Made by a program: the position numbers and the translations under genes. A stretch of 64,000 bases of DNA. Origin: Geodermatophilus sp. DSM 45219. GTDB taxonomy: Bacteria > Actinomycetota > Actinomycetes > Mycobacteriales > Geodermatophilaceae. Below are positions 1 to 11,991 of the stretch, piece by piece. Position 1 is the stretch's first letter. Every line of letters begins with the position of its first letter. The stretch is from positions 310,001 through 374,000 of the forward strand of contig NZ_FNIQ01000006.1 of the NCBI RefSeq assembly GCF_900104025.1, given 5' to 3'. A model generated the notes under the pieces. That model was not told where the DNA came from. It saw nothing but the letters and a program-made list of their open reading frames with translations, and did no database searches.

Positions 1-328
1 GGCGCGTGCAGTGTCGACCCCGCCGTCCCGCCGGGGAAGGGGTCTGGCGGCGGCCGGGTGTGGTGGTCGCCGTCCGTCCCCGCCTCGGTGGTGCAGGGTC
101 ACCGCGGCTCGGCCTCCTGCCAGGCCGGCCGGCGGCCGACCAGCGAGGGAACCGGCGGGTGACGGCCCGGCCCGACAGCTCGGGAACGGTCGGTGTCGGG
201 GAGTGCACGCGGCCACGCCCGGGAGGGCCGGACGCCCCTCCGAGAGCGTCCTCATCGGGCGCTCGCGGCCACCCGTGTGTCGTTCCCATGCGGGCGCGGA
301 GGGGCCGGTACCGAAGCCTCCGCGCGCC
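1..328. other. Left-edge region without a recognised gene
   Basis: No reading frame here has a convincing start, ribosome binding site or recognisable protein family; the frames that stay open are long only because of the extreme GC content. The only structure seen is the hairpin next to the gntR stop codon, listed separately. The region may hold the promoter or end of a gene beyond the window edge. Confidence 0.5.
294..325 (-). terminator. Hairpin terminator after the first gntR gene
   Basis: Two perfect 9-base arms (GCGCGGAGG and CCTCCGCGC) flank a 14-base loop, starting three bases beyond the stop codon of the minus-strand regulator. There is no T-tract, which is usual for hairpin terminators in very GC-rich actinobacteria. 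Role inferred from position and symmetry. Confidence 0.5.
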
Positions 329-1063
329 TCAGTGCCCGTCGGGGTCGGTGGACCTGCCCGAGCCGGTGCTGCCCGAGGCGCCGGCCGCCCCGTCGCCCGT
401 GAGGACGTGGACGGCACGGTGGCCCAGGCTGTTGGCGACGTGGCGGCGCATGTGCTCCTCGGCCGCGTCCGGCTCGCCCGCCAGCACGGCCGTCATGATC
501 GCCTGGTGCTCGGCTCGCACGCGGGCCCGGTCGTCGACGGGGTCCTCATCGGCCTCCAGGGCCGCACGGCGGTAGCGGTCGGCCTTGTCCCACAGCCCGT
601 CCAGCAGGGTGATCAGCAGGTCGTTGTGGGAGGCCCGGTAGAGCGCGACGTGGAAGGTGCGGTGCGCGTCGAGCGCCGCGAGACCACTGCCGGCGTCCAG
701 GGGCTGCAGGGAGGCGGCCGCCTCCTGGACCCGCACGCGGTCGGTGTCGTCGCGACGCTCTGCGGCCAGGCGCACCGCGAGCGGGTCCAGCTGCTGGCGG
801 ACCTCGAACAGGTTCTGGGCCTCGTGGGCCGTCAGCGGGGTGACCCGCGCGTCCCGATGGGCGTCGAGGACGACCAGTCCCTCGGAGGCCAGCCGGCGCA
901 TGGCCTCACGGAGAGGCGTGGTGCTGACGTCGAGCTCGGCGGCGAGCGCCTCCTGGCTCAGGGTGGCGCCGTGGGGGAGCGCGCCGGACATGATCCGGCT
1001 CCGCACCTCGCCGTACGCGTAGTCCGCCTTCGTCAGCACCGGCCGCCTCGCAGGCACGGTCAT
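329..1063 (-). CDS. GntR-family regulator, FCD (FadR-type) subfamily
   Basis: A 244-residue transcription factor. Residues about 15-75 form a winged helix-turn-helix (SQEALAAELDVSTTPLREAM is the recognition helix region). Residues about 85-220 are the all-helical FCD domain, with the spaced Asp/His residues that bind a metal and a carboxylate ligand in this family. It is transcribed divergently from the aconitase gene with only 79 bp between the start codons, so it most likely represses that gene and itself, released by citrate or a related acid (inference). A 17-base imperfect inverted repeat in the shared promoter is the likely binding site. The last 15-20 residues are a disordered Gly/Ser tail. 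Confidence 0.9.
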   Translation of the reverse strand: MTVPARRPVLTKADYAYGEVRSRIMSGALPHGATLSQEALAAELDVSTTPLREAMRRLASEGLVVLDAHRDARVTPLTAHEAQNLFEVRQQLDPLAVRLAAERRDDTDRVRVQEAAASLQPLDAGSGLAALDAHRTFHVALYRASHNDLLITLLDGLWDKADRYRRAALEADEDPVDDRARVRAEHQAIMTAVLAGEPDAAEEHMRRHVANSLGHRAVHVLTGDGAAGASGSTGSGRSTDPDGH

Positions 1064-1103
1064 GTCGTTCCTCCCGCTCGGATGGTGGGCTCACCCCAGG
1101 ACC

Positions 1104-1120
1104 CCTTGTAGCCTATAAGG
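1104..1120. promoter_or_regulatory. Probable GntR operator between gntR and acnA
   Basis: CCTTGTA-GCC-TATAAGG is an inverted repeat with 6 of 7 bases matching between arms. TATAAG on the plus strand and TATAGG on the minus strand resemble -10 boxes inside it, so a bound repressor would block both divergent genes. FCD-GntR proteins typically bind short palindromes with a TGTA..TACA-like core, which this resembles. Confidence 0.55.
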
Positions 1121-1142
1121 ACGACGACCCCGAGGAGGACCC

Positions 1143-3866
<2,724 letters not shown>

Positions 3867-3900
3867 CACGCATCCTCGGACGGGCGTGCGGGCCGGACCC

Positions 3901-3938
3901 GTGCGGGACGGGGCGGTACCTGCCGCCCCGTCCCGCAC
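3901..3938. terminator. Bidirectional terminator between acnA and tctA
   Basis: A perfect 16-bp stem (GTGCGGGACGGGGCGG and its complement) closes a six-base loop. It lies between the stop codons of two convergent genes, 34 bp after acnA and 4 bp before the end of tctA, which fits a terminator serving both strands. Confidence 0.75.
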
Positions 3939-3942
3939 CGGG

Positions 3943-5544
3943 TCAGCCGTCGTCGCGCGGGTCCTCGCGGGACGGGCGCCGCTCGACCGAGACGGCGTCG
4001 GTCGTCCCGTGGTGGTGGTGTGCCTCCTCGAGCTCGTGGACCGCCTCGTCGAGGACCGGCACGTGCGCCTTCGCCGGCAGCACCCGGCGAACGAGCGGGA
4101 ACAGCAGGACCAGCGCCACGATCGCGTACACGACGACGGACATCGGGTCGATCAGCCCGCCGAGGTCGCCGTTGCTGATCTGCAGTGCCTGCCGGAGCTC
4201 CGCCTCGGCGAACGGGCCGAGGATCAGGCCGACGATGGCCGGCAGCAGCGGCAGCCCGTAGCGGCGCATCATGAAGCCGAGCGCGCCGATGACCAGCAGC
4301 AGGAACAGGTCGAACACATTGGCGTTCGCCGCGTACGCACCCAGGCTGGCGAAGAACAGGATCCCCGCGTAGAGGTAGGTGCGCGGGATGCGCAGCAGGC
4401 GTGCCCACAGCGGCGCCAGCGGCAGGTTGAGCACCAGCAGCGCGGCGTTGCCGATGAAGAGGCTGGCGATCAGCCCCCACACCAGCTCCGGCTCGTCCTC
4501 GAACAGCTGCGGTCCCGGCTGGATGCCGTAGCTCTCGATGGCGGCGAGCAGGACCGCCGCCGTGGCGGTCACCGGGATGCCCAGGGTGAGCAGCGGCACG
4601 AGCCCGCCCGCGGCCGAGGCGTTGTTGGTGGCCTCCGGGCCGGCGACGCCCTCGATGGCGCCCGTGCCGAACTCCTCGGGGTGCTTCGAGAGCCGCTTCT
4701 CGGTGACGTAGGAGAGGAACGTCGGGACCTCCGCGCCACCGGCGGGGACGGCGCCGAAGGGGAACCCGATCGCGGTGCCGCGCAGCCACGGCTTCCACGA
4801 CCGGCGCCAGTCCGACCGGCTCATCCGCGGGTTGCCCACCGGGATGACCTGGACGGGACGTCGGCGCAGGTGGGCGGCGGTCCACAGCGCCTCACCGACG
4901 GCGAACAGGCCCACGGCCGCGACGACGACGTCGATGCCGTCGGCGATCTCGGCGATGCCGAAGGTGAGCCGCTGCTGCCCGGAGGTCGCGTCGATGCCGA
5001 TCAGGCCGATGGTCAGGCCGAGCCCGAGCGAGGCCAGGCCGCGCACCCGCGAGCTGCCGAGCACCGAGGTCACCGCGATGAACGCCAGGACCATGATCGC
5101 GAACATGTCGGCCGGCGAGACCTCGACGGCGAGGTCGGCGACCAGCGGCGCCACCAGTGCCAGCAGCAGCGTCGCGATCGTGCCGGCCACGAACGACCCG
5201 ATGGCCGCGGTCGCCAGGGCCTGCGCGGCCCGGCCGGAGCGGGCCATCTTGTTGCCCTCGATGGCGGTCACCACCGAGGCGCTCTCGCCCGGGGTGTTGA
5301 GCAGGATCGACGTGGTCGACCCGCCGTACATGCCGCCGTAGTAGATGCCGGCGAACATGATCAGCGCCGTGGTGACGTCCAGGCCGCGGGTCAGCGGCAG
5401 CAGCAGCGCCACCGCCATGGCCGGGCCGATCCCGGGCAGGACGCCGATCGCGGTGCCCAGCAGCACGCCCAGCAGCGCGAACGCCAGGTTCGTCGGGGTC
5501 AGCGCGGTGCCGAACCCGTCGATCAGGGAGCCGAACGAGTCCAT
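3943..5544 (-). CDS. tctA: Tripartite tricarboxylate transporter, large membrane subunit TctA
   Basis: A 533-residue integral membrane protein with about 11-12 hydrophobic segments. It carries the hallmark TctA N-terminal sequence with [19 protein letters not shown] and [19 protein letters not shown] (about residues 35-90) and a mirrored repeat in the second half ([19 protein letters not shown]). TctA forms the translocation path of the secondary, solute-binding-protein-dependent TTT transporters for citrate, tricarballylate and similar acids. The tctB stop and tctA start overlap (TGATG), so the genes are translationally coupled. The charged, His-rich cytoplasmic C-terminus (EEAHHHHG) is longer than in many homologues. 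Confidence 0.95.
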   Translation of the reverse strand: MDSFGSLIDGFGTALTPTNLAFALLGVLLGTAIGVLPGIGPAMAVALLLPLTRGLDVTTALIMFAGIYYGGMYGGSTTSILLNTPGESASVVTAIEGNKMARSGRAAQALATAAIGSFVAGTIATLLLALVAPLVADLAVEVSPADMFAIMVLAFIAVTSVLGSSRVRGLASLGLGLTIGLIGIDATSGQQRLTFGIAEIADGIDVVVAAVGLFAVGEALWTAAHLRRRPVQVIPVGNPRMSRSDWRRSWKPWLRGTAIGFPFGAVPAGGAEVPTFLSYVTEKRLSKHPEEFGTGAIEGVAGPEATNNASAAGGLVPLLTLGIPVTATAAVLLAAIESYGIQPGPQLFEDEPELVWGLIASLFIGNAALLVLNLPLAPLWARLLRIPRTYLYAGILFFASLGAYAANANVFDLFLLLVIGALGFMMRRYGLPLLPAIVGLILGPFAEAELRQALQISNGDLGGLIDPMSVVVYAIVALVLLFPLVRRVLPAKAHVPVLDEAVHELEEAHHHHGTTDAVSVERRPSREDPRDDG

Positions 5545-6059
5545 CAGAGGATCCCCCTCAGGACCCCGGGGGGCAGCACGATGCCGAGCCCGAGGGCGAA
5601 CAGGTAGAAGGAGCCGATCGACAGGGTGAAGGCGATCACCGCGTCGCGCACGTAGTGGCGGCTGCCGAGGGCGAAGGCGCTGCCCCAGAACAGGATCGCG
5701 CCGGAGAAGACCCAGCCCAGCGGCTCGATCAGCAGGGCGTTCGCGACGAAGGCCGCCGCGAGCATCCCGACCGTCCGCCAGTCGCTGCCGCCGGTCAGCT
5801 CGACGTCCTCGCCGCCCTCGGGCTCCCCGCGGCCGCCGCGCCGCACGTCGACGCCGAGGGCGATGCCGACGACGACCAGCAGGCCGCCCACGACCAGGGG
5901 GACGGCGGCGGGCCCGACCGGCCCGCGGACGATCCGGCTCTCCGGGATGAGGAGGGCCTGCACGATGACGAGGAGACCGAGCGCCGCCAGGAACAGGGCC
6001 ACTCCGTACTCGGAGCGGCCCTGCTCCCGCGTCGTGCCTCCCGAGGAGGCAGTGGTCAC
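5544..6059 (-). CDS. tctB: Tripartite tricarboxylate transporter, small membrane subunit TctB
   Basis: A 171-residue protein with four predicted membrane helices: one near residues 18-38, one at about 45-68, and two in the C-terminal half. This matches the small, poorly conserved TctB subunit. Its GTG start overlaps the tctC stop by four bases (GTGA), and its stop overlaps the tctA start. It partners TctA in the inner membrane. The call rests mainly on topology and gene order. Confidence 0.88.
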   Translation of the reverse strand: MTTASSGGTTREQGRSEYGVALFLAALGLLVIVQALLIPESRIVRGPVGPAAVPLVVGGLLVVVGIALGVDVRRGGRGEPEGGEDVELTGGSDWRTVGMLAAAFVANALLIEPLGWVFSGAILFWGSAFALGSRHYVRDAVIAFTLSIGSFYLFALGLGIVLPPGVLRGIL

Positions 6060-7081
6060 GTCAGGCCCAGCTCGCTCAGCACGCCCTGGACGCGGTCGCT
6101 CTCGCTCTGCAGGAACTCGGAGAACTCGTCGCCGGTGACGAAGGCGTCGGTCCAGCCCTGCTCCTCGAGGACCGCCTGCCAGGCCTCGCTGTCGTGCATC
6201 GCGGTGACCGCGTCGACGAAGGCCTGCGTCTGCTCCTCGGAGATGCCCGGGGCCGCCACGATGCCGCGCCAGTTGGTGAAGGTCAGGTCGACGCCCTCCT
6301 CCTGCAGGGTCGGCGCGTCGATGCCCTCGACCGGCTCCTCGCTGGTGACCGCGAGGATGCGGACGTCACCGCCCGCCGCGGACTCGGCCACCTCGCCCAC
6401 GCCGGTCGCGGCGAACTGGACGTCGCCGCCGAGGATGCCGGCGAGCAGTTCGCCACCGCCGTCGTAGGCGACGTAGTTGACCTCGGTCGGCGTGACGCCG
6501 ACCTCCTGCGCCAGCAGCATCGGGGTCAGGTGGTCCGGGCCGCCGGGGTTGGACGCGCCGCCGACCGGCACGTTGCCGGGGTCGGCGCTCCAGGCCTGCA
6601 CCAGCTGGTCGAGCGTCTGGTACGGGGAGTCGGCCGGGACGACGATCGCCTCGGCCTCCTCGATGAGCTTGGCGACCGGGGTCGTCTGGTCGAGGGTGGC
6701 CTCGGACTGGTTGCTGTACTGCGCGCCGACGACACCGAGGCCCATCTGCATGAGCATGTCGGCGTTGCCCTCCTCGTTGACCAGGCGCTGCAGGCCGACG
6801 GTGCCACCGGCGCCCTCGAGGTTGAACACCTCGACGCCCTCGGCGAGCCCCTCGTCCTCCATGACCTGCGCCCAGGCGCGGGCGGTGGTGTCGTAGCCGC
6901 TGCCGGGCGAGTTCGGGACCATGACCCGCAGGCCGGTGATCGGGCCCTCCTCGGCGGCGCCGCCCCCGCTGGAGGCCGAGCCGCCCTCGGCCGTGGTGCC
7001 GCAGCCGGTCAGCAGCAGCCCGGCAGCGAGACCACTGCTGATGGCGCCGACCTTGAGCTTCCGCAGGGAAGCAGTGCGCAT
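6056..7081 (-). CDS. tctC: Tripartite tricarboxylate transporter substrate-binding lipoprotein TctC
   Basis: A 341-residue exported binding protein. A lipobox ends LLLTGC with the lipidated cysteine at residue 27, followed by a Gly/Ser-rich linker and a TctC (Bug) fold: [15 protein letters not shown] near the ligand loop and [14 protein letters not shown] in the second ligand loop. The start is placed at 7081 because AGGAGG lies seven bases upstream; an earlier in-frame start would put extra residues before the signal peptide. It delivers a carboxylate ligand to TctBA. It is divergent from the sensor kinase gene across 176 bp, the usual arrangement for a transporter induced by an adjacent two-component system. 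Confidence 0.93.
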   Translation of the reverse strand: MRTASLRKLKVGAISSGLAAGLLLTGCGTTAEGGSASSGGGAAEEGPITGLRVMVPNSPGSGYDTTARAWAQVMEDEGLAEGVEVFNLEGAGGTVGLQRLVNEEGNADMLMQMGLGVVGAQYSNQSEATLDQTTPVAKLIEEAEAIVVPADSPYQTLDQLVQAWSADPGNVPVGGASNPGGPDHLTPMLLAQEVGVTPTEVNYVAYDGGGELLAGILGGDVQFAATGVGEVAESAAGGDVRILAVTSEEPVEGIDAPTLQEEGVDLTFTNWRGIVAAPGISEEQTQAFVDAVTAMHDSEAWQAVLEEQGWTDAFVTGDEFSEFLQSESDRVQGVLSELGLT

Positions 7082-7257
7082 CTCGTTCCTCCTGTGTGTC
7101 CGGCGGGTGTCCGCCGCTCGCAGCGAAGGTCGCAAGGGCAGTGGTGCGTGTCACGCTTGCGTGCGCATTGGGCTTTGTGGTCGTTGTGTGCACGCCGATC
7201 GGCGGCGCCGGCCCTGGTTCGATGACAGGCCCCGTCCCCGACCAGTCAGGAGTGCCC

Positions 7258-8862
7258 GTGACGCGGCGGCTCTCGCTCGCCGGCCAGCTGCTCGCGATGC
7301 AGGTGGTCATCGTCTGCGTCGTCCTCGTCGGCGTCGCCGCGGTCACCGTCGCGCAGTCGACCCTGCGTGCCGAGGAGGTCGAGGGGCGCCGGGCCCTGGT
7401 GGTCGCCGAGACCCTGGCCAACGCCCGGGCGACCCGTGAGGCGCTGGCCGTCGGGCTGCTCGACTACGTCCGCATCGCGGCGGAGAACAGCCGCAGCACC
7501 TCCGGCTCGGAGGACGTCGTCGTGGCGCGGGCCGACCGCACGGTCCTGGCCAGCGCCGACCCGGGCCGGCTGGACGAGCCGTTCGACCTCGGTGCCAGCC
7601 GGGTGCTGGAGGGCCGGTCCTGGGTCGGGGACGTCGACGTCCCCGACGGCCGGGCGGCGGTCGCCATGGTCCCGGTCTACTCACCGCGGGGGGACGACGT
7701 GCTGGGGTTCGTGTCGGTGCAGCGGCCCTACCCGGGGGTCGTCGAGGGGCTCTCGGCCGCCGCGCCGAACCTGCTCACCTACCTGGGCCTGGCCAGCGCC
7801 ATCGGCATCGGCGGCTCGCTGCTGGTGGCCCGGCGGGTCAAGCGGCAGACCCTGGGGCTGGAACCCGCGGAGATCGCCGGACTGGTCGAGCACCGCGACG
7901 CCATGCTCCACGGCATCCGCGAGGGCGTCGTGGGGCTGGATCTGCACGGGCGGGTCACACTGGTCAACGACGAGGCCATCCGGCTGCTGCGCATCCCCGG
8001 CGACGCGCTGGGCCGCACCCTGGCCGAGCTGGACGTCGCCCCGGAGGTGGCCGATGCGCTGCTCTCCCCGAGCGTCGAGCGGGACCGGGCCGTGGGCACC
8101 GCCGGCCGGGTGCTCGTGGTGAACCGGCTGCCGCTCACCAGCCGCGGCCGGCCGATCGGGTCGGTCACCACGCTGCGCGACCGCACCGAGCTGCTGGAGC
8201 TGCGCCGCGAGCTGGACCTGAACCGGCACGTCACCGACACGCTGCGGGCCCAGGCGCACGAGTTCGACAACCGGCTGCACACCATCGCCGGTCTCATCGA
8301 GCTGGGGGAGGCGGAGGAGGCGGTGCGGTTCGTGCACCGGGTCAGCACCAGCCGGTCGGAGTTCGGCGGCGCGGTCACCGCCGCGGTGCGCGACCCGGCG
8401 ATCGCCGCGCTGCTGGTGGCCAAGGCCAGCCAGGCGGCGGAGCTCGGCGTCGACCTGCGCATCGCCCCGGACTCCGCGCTGCCCGCGCTCGACCCCGAGC
8501 TGAGCACGGACGTCGCGACCGTGGTGGGCAACCTGGTCGACAACGCCATGGACGCGGCGTCGGCCGCGCCCCGGCGCTGGGTCGAGGTGGAGCTGGGACT
8601 CGTCGACGGGGAGGTCGACGTCGTGGTCCGCGACTCCGGTCCCGGCGTCCCACCGGGGATGGAGGCCGAGGTGTTCCGGCGCGGGGTCTCCACCAAGGGC
8701 ACCACTCCCCACGACCCGGAGGTCCCCGGGGGTCGGGGGATCGGGCTGTCCCTGGTGCAGCTGGTGTGCACCCGCCGGGGCGGCGAGGTCACGGCGAGCT
8801 CGTCCGACGGGTCGGTCTTCACCGCCCGGCTCCCGGTCGGCGCGACGCTGGTCGACGCATGA
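7258..8862 (+). CDS. CitA/DcuS-type sensor histidine kinase for carboxylates
   Basis: A 534-residue membrane kinase. TM1 spans about residues 8-32 and is followed by an extracytoplasmic PAS-like (Cache) sensor of about 130 residues. TM2 is near 180-200, then comes a cytoplasmic PAS domain (GIREGVVGLDLHGRVTLVND), a SpoOB-like dimerisation helix with phospho-acceptor His334 (AHEFDNRLHTI), and a HATPase domain with N box (GNLVDNAMDAA), DSGPGVPP and GRGIGLSLVQL. Start GTG is chosen for the TCAGGAG ribosome site six bases upstream. The family senses citrate or C4-dicarboxylates directly, so it probably induces tctCBA next door. Its stop overlaps the response regulator start by four bases. Confidence 0.93.
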   Translation: MTRRLSLAGQLLAMQVVIVCVVLVGVAAVTVAQSTLRAEEVEGRRALVVAETLANARATREALAVGLLDYVRIAAENSRSTSGSEDVVVARADRTVLASADPGRLDEPFDLGASRVLEGRSWVGDVDVPDGRAAVAMVPVYSPRGDDVLGFVSVQRPYPGVVEGLSAAAPNLLTYLGLASAIGIGGSLLVARRVKRQTLGLEPAEIAGLVEHRDAMLHGIREGVVGLDLHGRVTLVNDEAIRLLRIPGDALGRTLAELDVAPEVADALLSPSVERDRAVGTAGRVLVVNRLPLTSRGRPIGSVTTLRDRTELLELRRELDLNRHVTDTLRAQAHEFDNRLHTIAGLIELGEAEEAVRFVHRVSTSRSEFGGAVTAAVRDPAIAALLVAKASQAAELGVDLRIAPDSALPALDPELSTDVATVVGNLVDNAMDAASAAPRRWVEVELGLVDGEVDVVVRDSGPGVPPGMEAEVFRRGVSTKGTTPHDPEVPGGRGIGLSLVQLVCTRRGGEVTASSSDGSVFTARLPVGATLVDA

Positions 8863-9584
8863 CCGCAGGGAGACCGGCGGGCGGGGGCACGGTGCGGGTG
8901 CTCATCGTCGACGACGACTTCATGGTCGCCAAGGTGCACGCCGGCTTCGTGGCCGCACTCGACGGCTTCGAGGTGGCCGGGACCGCGTCCACCGGCGCCG
9001 ACGCGCTCGCGCAGGTGGCGCGGCTGGCCCCGGACCTGGTGCTCCTCGACGTCTACCTGCCGGACATGACCGGCCTGGAGGTGCTCCGCCGGCTGCGGGC
9101 GGACGCCGCGCCGGTCGACGTCGTCGTGATCAGTGCCGCCCGGGACGTCGAGAGCATCCGCAGCGCCCTGCACGGCGGCGTCCTGCACTACCTGGTCAAG
9201 CCCTTCGACCGGCAGACCTTCCAGAGCAGGCTGCGCGAGTACGCCGCGGCGCGGGCGGAACTGGCCGCGCTGGACGAGGCACGGCAGGTCGACGTCGACC
9301 GGGTGTTCGCCGGTGTGCGCGGCGGGGGCCGGCCCGCGCCCGTCACGCCCAAGGGGATCGCGCCGGAGACGCTGGAACTCGTCCGCGGGGCGCTGCGGTT
9401 GGCCGGCCAGGACGGCCTGTCGGCGACCCAGTGCAGCGAGCAGACCGGGCTGGCGCGGGTCAGTGCCCGCCGCTACCTCGAGCAGCTGGTCGCGCAGCAG
9501 GAGGCCGACGTCCGCCAGCGCTACGGCACCGCCGGGCGACCGGAGCGGCGGTTCACCCTGCGTGCCGCGCACCCCGGACCGTGA
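8859..9584 (+). CDS. CitB/DcuR-type response regulator
   Basis: A 241-residue regulator translationally coupled to the kinase (ATGA overlap). The receiver domain (residues about 13-130) has the acidic pair in LIVDDDFM, phospho-acceptor Asp64 (LLDVYLPDMTG) and the Lys of YLVKPFD. A linker leads to a C-terminal helix-turn-helix (LSATQCSEQTGLARVSARRYLEQL), typical of the CitB subfamily with its unusual DNA-binding domain. It most likely activates tctCBA and perhaps acnA in response to extracellular tricarboxylates (inference from neighbours). Confidence 0.92.
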   Translation: MTAGRPAGGGTVRVLIVDDDFMVAKVHAGFVAALDGFEVAGTASTGADALAQVARLAPDLVLLDVYLPDMTGLEVLRRLRADAAPVDVVVISAARDVESIRSALHGGVLHYLVKPFDRQTFQSRLREYAAARAELAALDEARQVDVDRVFAGVRGGGRPAPVTPKGIAPETLELVRGALRLAGQDGLSATQCSEQTGLARVSARRYLEQLVAQQEADVRQRYGTAGRPERRFTLRAAHPGP

Positions 9585-9663
9585 CGCGGGGCACGCAACG
9601 ACCGAAAGGATCGTTAGCGCCGCAACGCTGACGTTCCGGCGTCGGTGCCGCAGCCTGTCGTCC

Positions 9664-10059
9664 ATGACCATCGTCGTGGGCTACGTCCCCACCCCCGAGG
9701 GCGAGGCCGTCCTCGACGCCGCGATCGCCGAGGCCCGGCTGCGCGACCAGCCGCTGCACGTCGTCAACAGCTCGCGGGGTGACGCGCTGGTGGACTCCCG
9801 GTTCGCCTCAGGGGAGGCGCTGGAGCAGGCGCGGGCCAGGCTCGACGCCGCCGGGGTGGTCTACGAGATCGACCAGCGGGTGGCCGGGCACGAGGCCTCG
9901 GACGAGGTCGTGGACGCCGCGGACCGCGTCAAGGCCAGCCTGATCGTCATCGGCATGCGTCGCCGCTCGCCCACCGGGAAGCTGATCACCGGCAGCCAGG
10001 CGCAGCGCATCCTGCTCGACGCCCACTGCCCGGTGCTGGCGGTCAAGGCCACCTACTGA
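9664..10059 (+). CDS. Universal stress protein, single domain
   Basis: A 131-residue UspA-fold protein beginning MTIVVGYVPTPEGEAVLDAA. The nucleotide-binding motif G-x2-G-x9-G-S/T is present as GMRRRSPTGKLITGS, with the second glycine replaced by arginine. ATP binding is therefore uncertain, although similar GxRRRSP proteins form a common actinobacterial group. It stands alone, 79 bp after the response regulator, and ends just before an interspersed hairpin repeat. A role in stress tolerance is family knowledge only. Confidence 0.85.
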   Translation: MTIVVGYVPTPEGEAVLDAAIAEARLRDQPLHVVNSSRGDALVDSRFASGEALEQARARLDAAGVVYEIDQRVAGHEASDEVVDAADRVKASLIVIGMRRRSPTGKLITGSQAQRILLDAHCPVLAVKATY

Positions 10060-10061
10060 CA

Positions 10062-10120
10062 GAGGGCCACCCTTCCCCCACGCCTCGCAGGCTCGGCGTG
10101 GGGGGAAGGGTGGCCGTTCC
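10062..10120. repeat. GC-rich hairpin repeat, copy 1 (usp/gntR convergent junction)
   Basis: GGCCACCCTTCCCCCACGCC pairs with a 21-base complement carrying one extra G, around a 10-base loop (TCGCAGGCTC), and ends in GGCCGTTCC. It sits between the stop codons of convergent genes and belongs to a family also found near 37.2, 40.8, 44.2, 52.5, 56.0 and 62.4 kb. It probably acts as a bidirectional terminator. Confidence 0.8.
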
Positions 10121-10148
10121 CGTACCCCACCACGCTCGCCGCGGCCGT

Positions 10149-10862
10149 TCAGCCGAGGAGGTCCAGCGCGTCGCCGGGGCCGGTGGCCAGGTTCCGGAAG
10201 ATCGTCCGGAGGCTCTGCGCGAGGTGCTCGGTGATCGCCGCGGCGGCCTCGTCGGCGTCCCCCGCGAGCAGCGCGTCGCACATGCGGAGGTGCTCGGCGA
10301 CGGACACCTCCACCCGCTGCGGGTCGACGTGGGAGAGGTTGCGCAGCCGGGCGGTGTGCGGCCGCAGCTCGGCGATGGTCCGCCGCAGGTGCTCGTTGCG
10401 GGTGGCGTCGATGATCGCCCAGTCGAACCGGTCGGCCAGCTCGTAGAACGCGCGGGAGCGGGCCTGCGACGGCGCCCGCCGGACGACGCGGGCGAACTCG
10501 CCCCGCATCGAGGCGAAGGTCCGGCGCAGCGCGGGATCGGCCGCCGCGGCCTCGGTGGCCTGGCGCATGGCGGCGGGCTCGAGCAGCGAACGGAAGTCGA
10601 ACAGGTCGCGGACGCTCTGCAGCGACACCCGGGACACCCGGGCCCCCTGCCGGGGCACCAGGTCGACCAGCCCCTCGGCGGCCAGCCGGCGCAGCGCCTC
10701 CCGCACGGGCGTGCGCGAGGCGCCGGTGCGCTCGACCAGGGACAGCTCCGACAGCGGCGTGCCGGGCGCCAGCTCACCGAGCTCGATCTCCTCCTTGAGC
10801 CGGCGGTGGACCAGGTCGGCCTTGCTGACGTCGGACGCGGCTCCCTCGGGCACGGTGCTCAC
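10149..10862 (-). CDS. GntR-family regulator, FCD subfamily (second)
   Basis: A 237-residue regulator. The winged helix-turn-helix at about residues 12-75 contains LSELSLVERTGASRTPVREALRRLAAEGLV, and an FCD ligand-binding domain follows (about 80-215). The GTG start overlaps the stop of the Ldh-family dehydrogenase by four bases (GTGA), so it is the second gene of a two-gene operon divergent from the monooxygenase-cupin-ALDH operon. It likely controls both through the palindrome at 11951-11964. The inducer is probably the pathway substrate, an organic acid (inference). Confidence 0.92.
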   Translation of the reverse strand: MSTVPEGAASDVSKADLVHRRLKEEIELGELAPGTPLSELSLVERTGASRTPVREALRRLAAEGLVDLVPRQGARVSRVSLQSVRDLFDFRSLLEPAAMRQATEAAAADPALRRTFASMRGEFARVVRRAPSQARSRAFYELADRFDWAIIDATRNEHLRRTIAELRPHTARLRNLSHVDPQRVEVSVAEHLRMCDALLAGDADEAAAAITEHLAQSLRTIFRNLATGPGDALDLLG

Positions 10863-11920
10863 CGCGCCTCCGCCGCCGGGAACGGCACGCCGGTCCCGGC
10901 GCCGAGCGCGCGCAGGTCGGACAGCGACTGCTCGGCGAGGACCACGCCCCCGGCTGCGAGGTTCGCCGCCTCGGCGCGGTCCTCGACCTCGCCCGGGTAG
11001 AAGACCTCGTCGAAGCCCTGCGCGAGCGGGACCGTCTTGACCTCGTCGACCAGCCGCCGCACCCGCGCCTCGTACCCGGTGCGGTCGCCGAAGGCACCGG
11101 GGTCGAGGGCGAGGAAGAGGTGGCCGGCACCGCTGGGCCGGTCGGCCTCGTACGGCCCGTGGACACCGGTGCCCACGGCGCTGCCGGTCAGGGCGCCGGA
11201 GAGCACGTCCATCAGGAAGCTGATCGCGTAGCCCTTGTGGCCGGCCATCGGGAGGACCACGCCGAGCACCCCCTCCGCCGGGTCCGTCGTCGGCGCCCCG
11301 TCCGCGCTGAGCGCCCAGGTCTCCGGGATGGACTCGCCGCGCTTGTCCGCCAGGTAGATCTTGCCCCGGGCCACCGCAGTGTTCGCGATGTCGACCGCGA
11401 CGACCCGGCCGTCCGGGCCGGGGGCGGCGATCGACCAGGGGTTGGTGCCCAGCCGCTTCTCCCGCCCACCCCACGGTGCCATCGCCGGGCTGGCGTTCGT
11501 GGTCAGGACGGCGACGAACCCGTCCCGCGCCGCCCGCCGGGTGAAGTACATGGCCGTGCCGAAGTGGTTGGAGTCGCGCACCCCCACGACGCCGACCCCG
11601 TGCACCCGGGCCCGGTCGACGGCCAGGCGGCGGGCGCGCTCGGTGAGCACCTGGCCGATGCCGTCGCGGCCGTCGAGCAGCACCAGCGGCCCGGTGTCGG
11701 ACAGCACCGCCGGGTCGGTCACCGCCCGCATGGCGCCGCTGCGGAGTCGGGCCGCGTACCAGGGCAGTCGCAGGAGGCCGTGGGAGCCGTGCCCCCAGAG
11801 GTCGGCCTGCACCAGGCTGTCGGCCACCAGTGCGGCGTCCTCGTCCGGCACGCCGAGCGCGGCCAGGACACCCGTACCGAAGGCCCTCAGCGGCTCCGGC
11901 GCGAGACGTTGGGCAGTCAT
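10859..11920 (-). CDS. Ldh-family (malate/sulfolactate/ureidoglycolate-type) NAD(P)-dependent dehydrogenase
   Basis: A 353-residue member of the Ldh_2 family, which is unrelated to classical lactate dehydrogenase and oxidises 2-hydroxyacids such as malate, sulfolactate or ureidoglycolate. Recognisable pieces are VLAALGVPDEDAALVADSLVQADLWGHGSHG with the conserved HGSHG, VRDSNHFGTAMYFT, and GHKGYAISFLMDVLSGALTG. The start is set at ATG 11920 with AGAGG seven bases upstream. It is the first gene of the regulator operon and presumably performs a 2-hydroxyacid/2-oxoacid step in the catabolic unit. Its exact substrate cannot be told from sequence. Confidence 0.88.
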   Translation of the reverse strand: MTAQRLAPEPLRAFGTGVLAALGVPDEDAALVADSLVQADLWGHGSHGLLRLPWYAARLRSGAMRAVTDPAVLSDTGPLVLLDGRDGIGQVLTERARRLAVDRARVHGVGVVGVRDSNHFGTAMYFTRRAARDGFVAVLTTNASPAMAPWGGREKRLGTNPWSIAAPGPDGRVVAVDIANTAVARGKIYLADKRGESIPETWALSADGAPTTDPAEGVLGVVLPMAGHKGYAISFLMDVLSGALTGSAVGTGVHGPYEADRPSGAGHLFLALDPGAFGDRTGYEARVRRLVDEVKTVPLAQGFDEVFYPGEVEDRAEAANLAAGGVVLAEQSLSDLRALGAGTGVPFPAAEAR

Positions 11921-11950
11921 CCTCGTGCCTCTTCCCCATGCTGTGTGCTG

Positions 11951-11964
11951 ACCTGTATACAGGT
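11951..11964. promoter_or_regulatory. Perfect palindromic operator between ldh-gntR and the catabolic operon
   Basis: ACCTGTATACAGGT is a perfect 14-bp palindrome in the 71-bp gap between two divergent operons, followed by a weaker related half site (GCATACAAC). A GTATAC core is typical of FCD-GntR operators. It is the only symmetric element in the gap, so it is the expected target of the adjacent regulator. Confidence 0.75.
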
Positions 11965-11991
11965 TCGCATACAACGAGGCGGAGGTCCAGC

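Noticed and set aside
7096..7257. Earlier start for the sensor kinase giving an extra N-terminal segment
   Set aside because: The GTG at 7258 has a good ribosome site (TCAGGAG) and places the first membrane helix at the usual position.
9664..10059. Loss of ATP binding in the universal stress protein as a notable defect
   Set aside because: The Gly-to-Arg change occurs in many similar actinobacterial proteins as far as I recall, so it is probably a normal subfamily feature.
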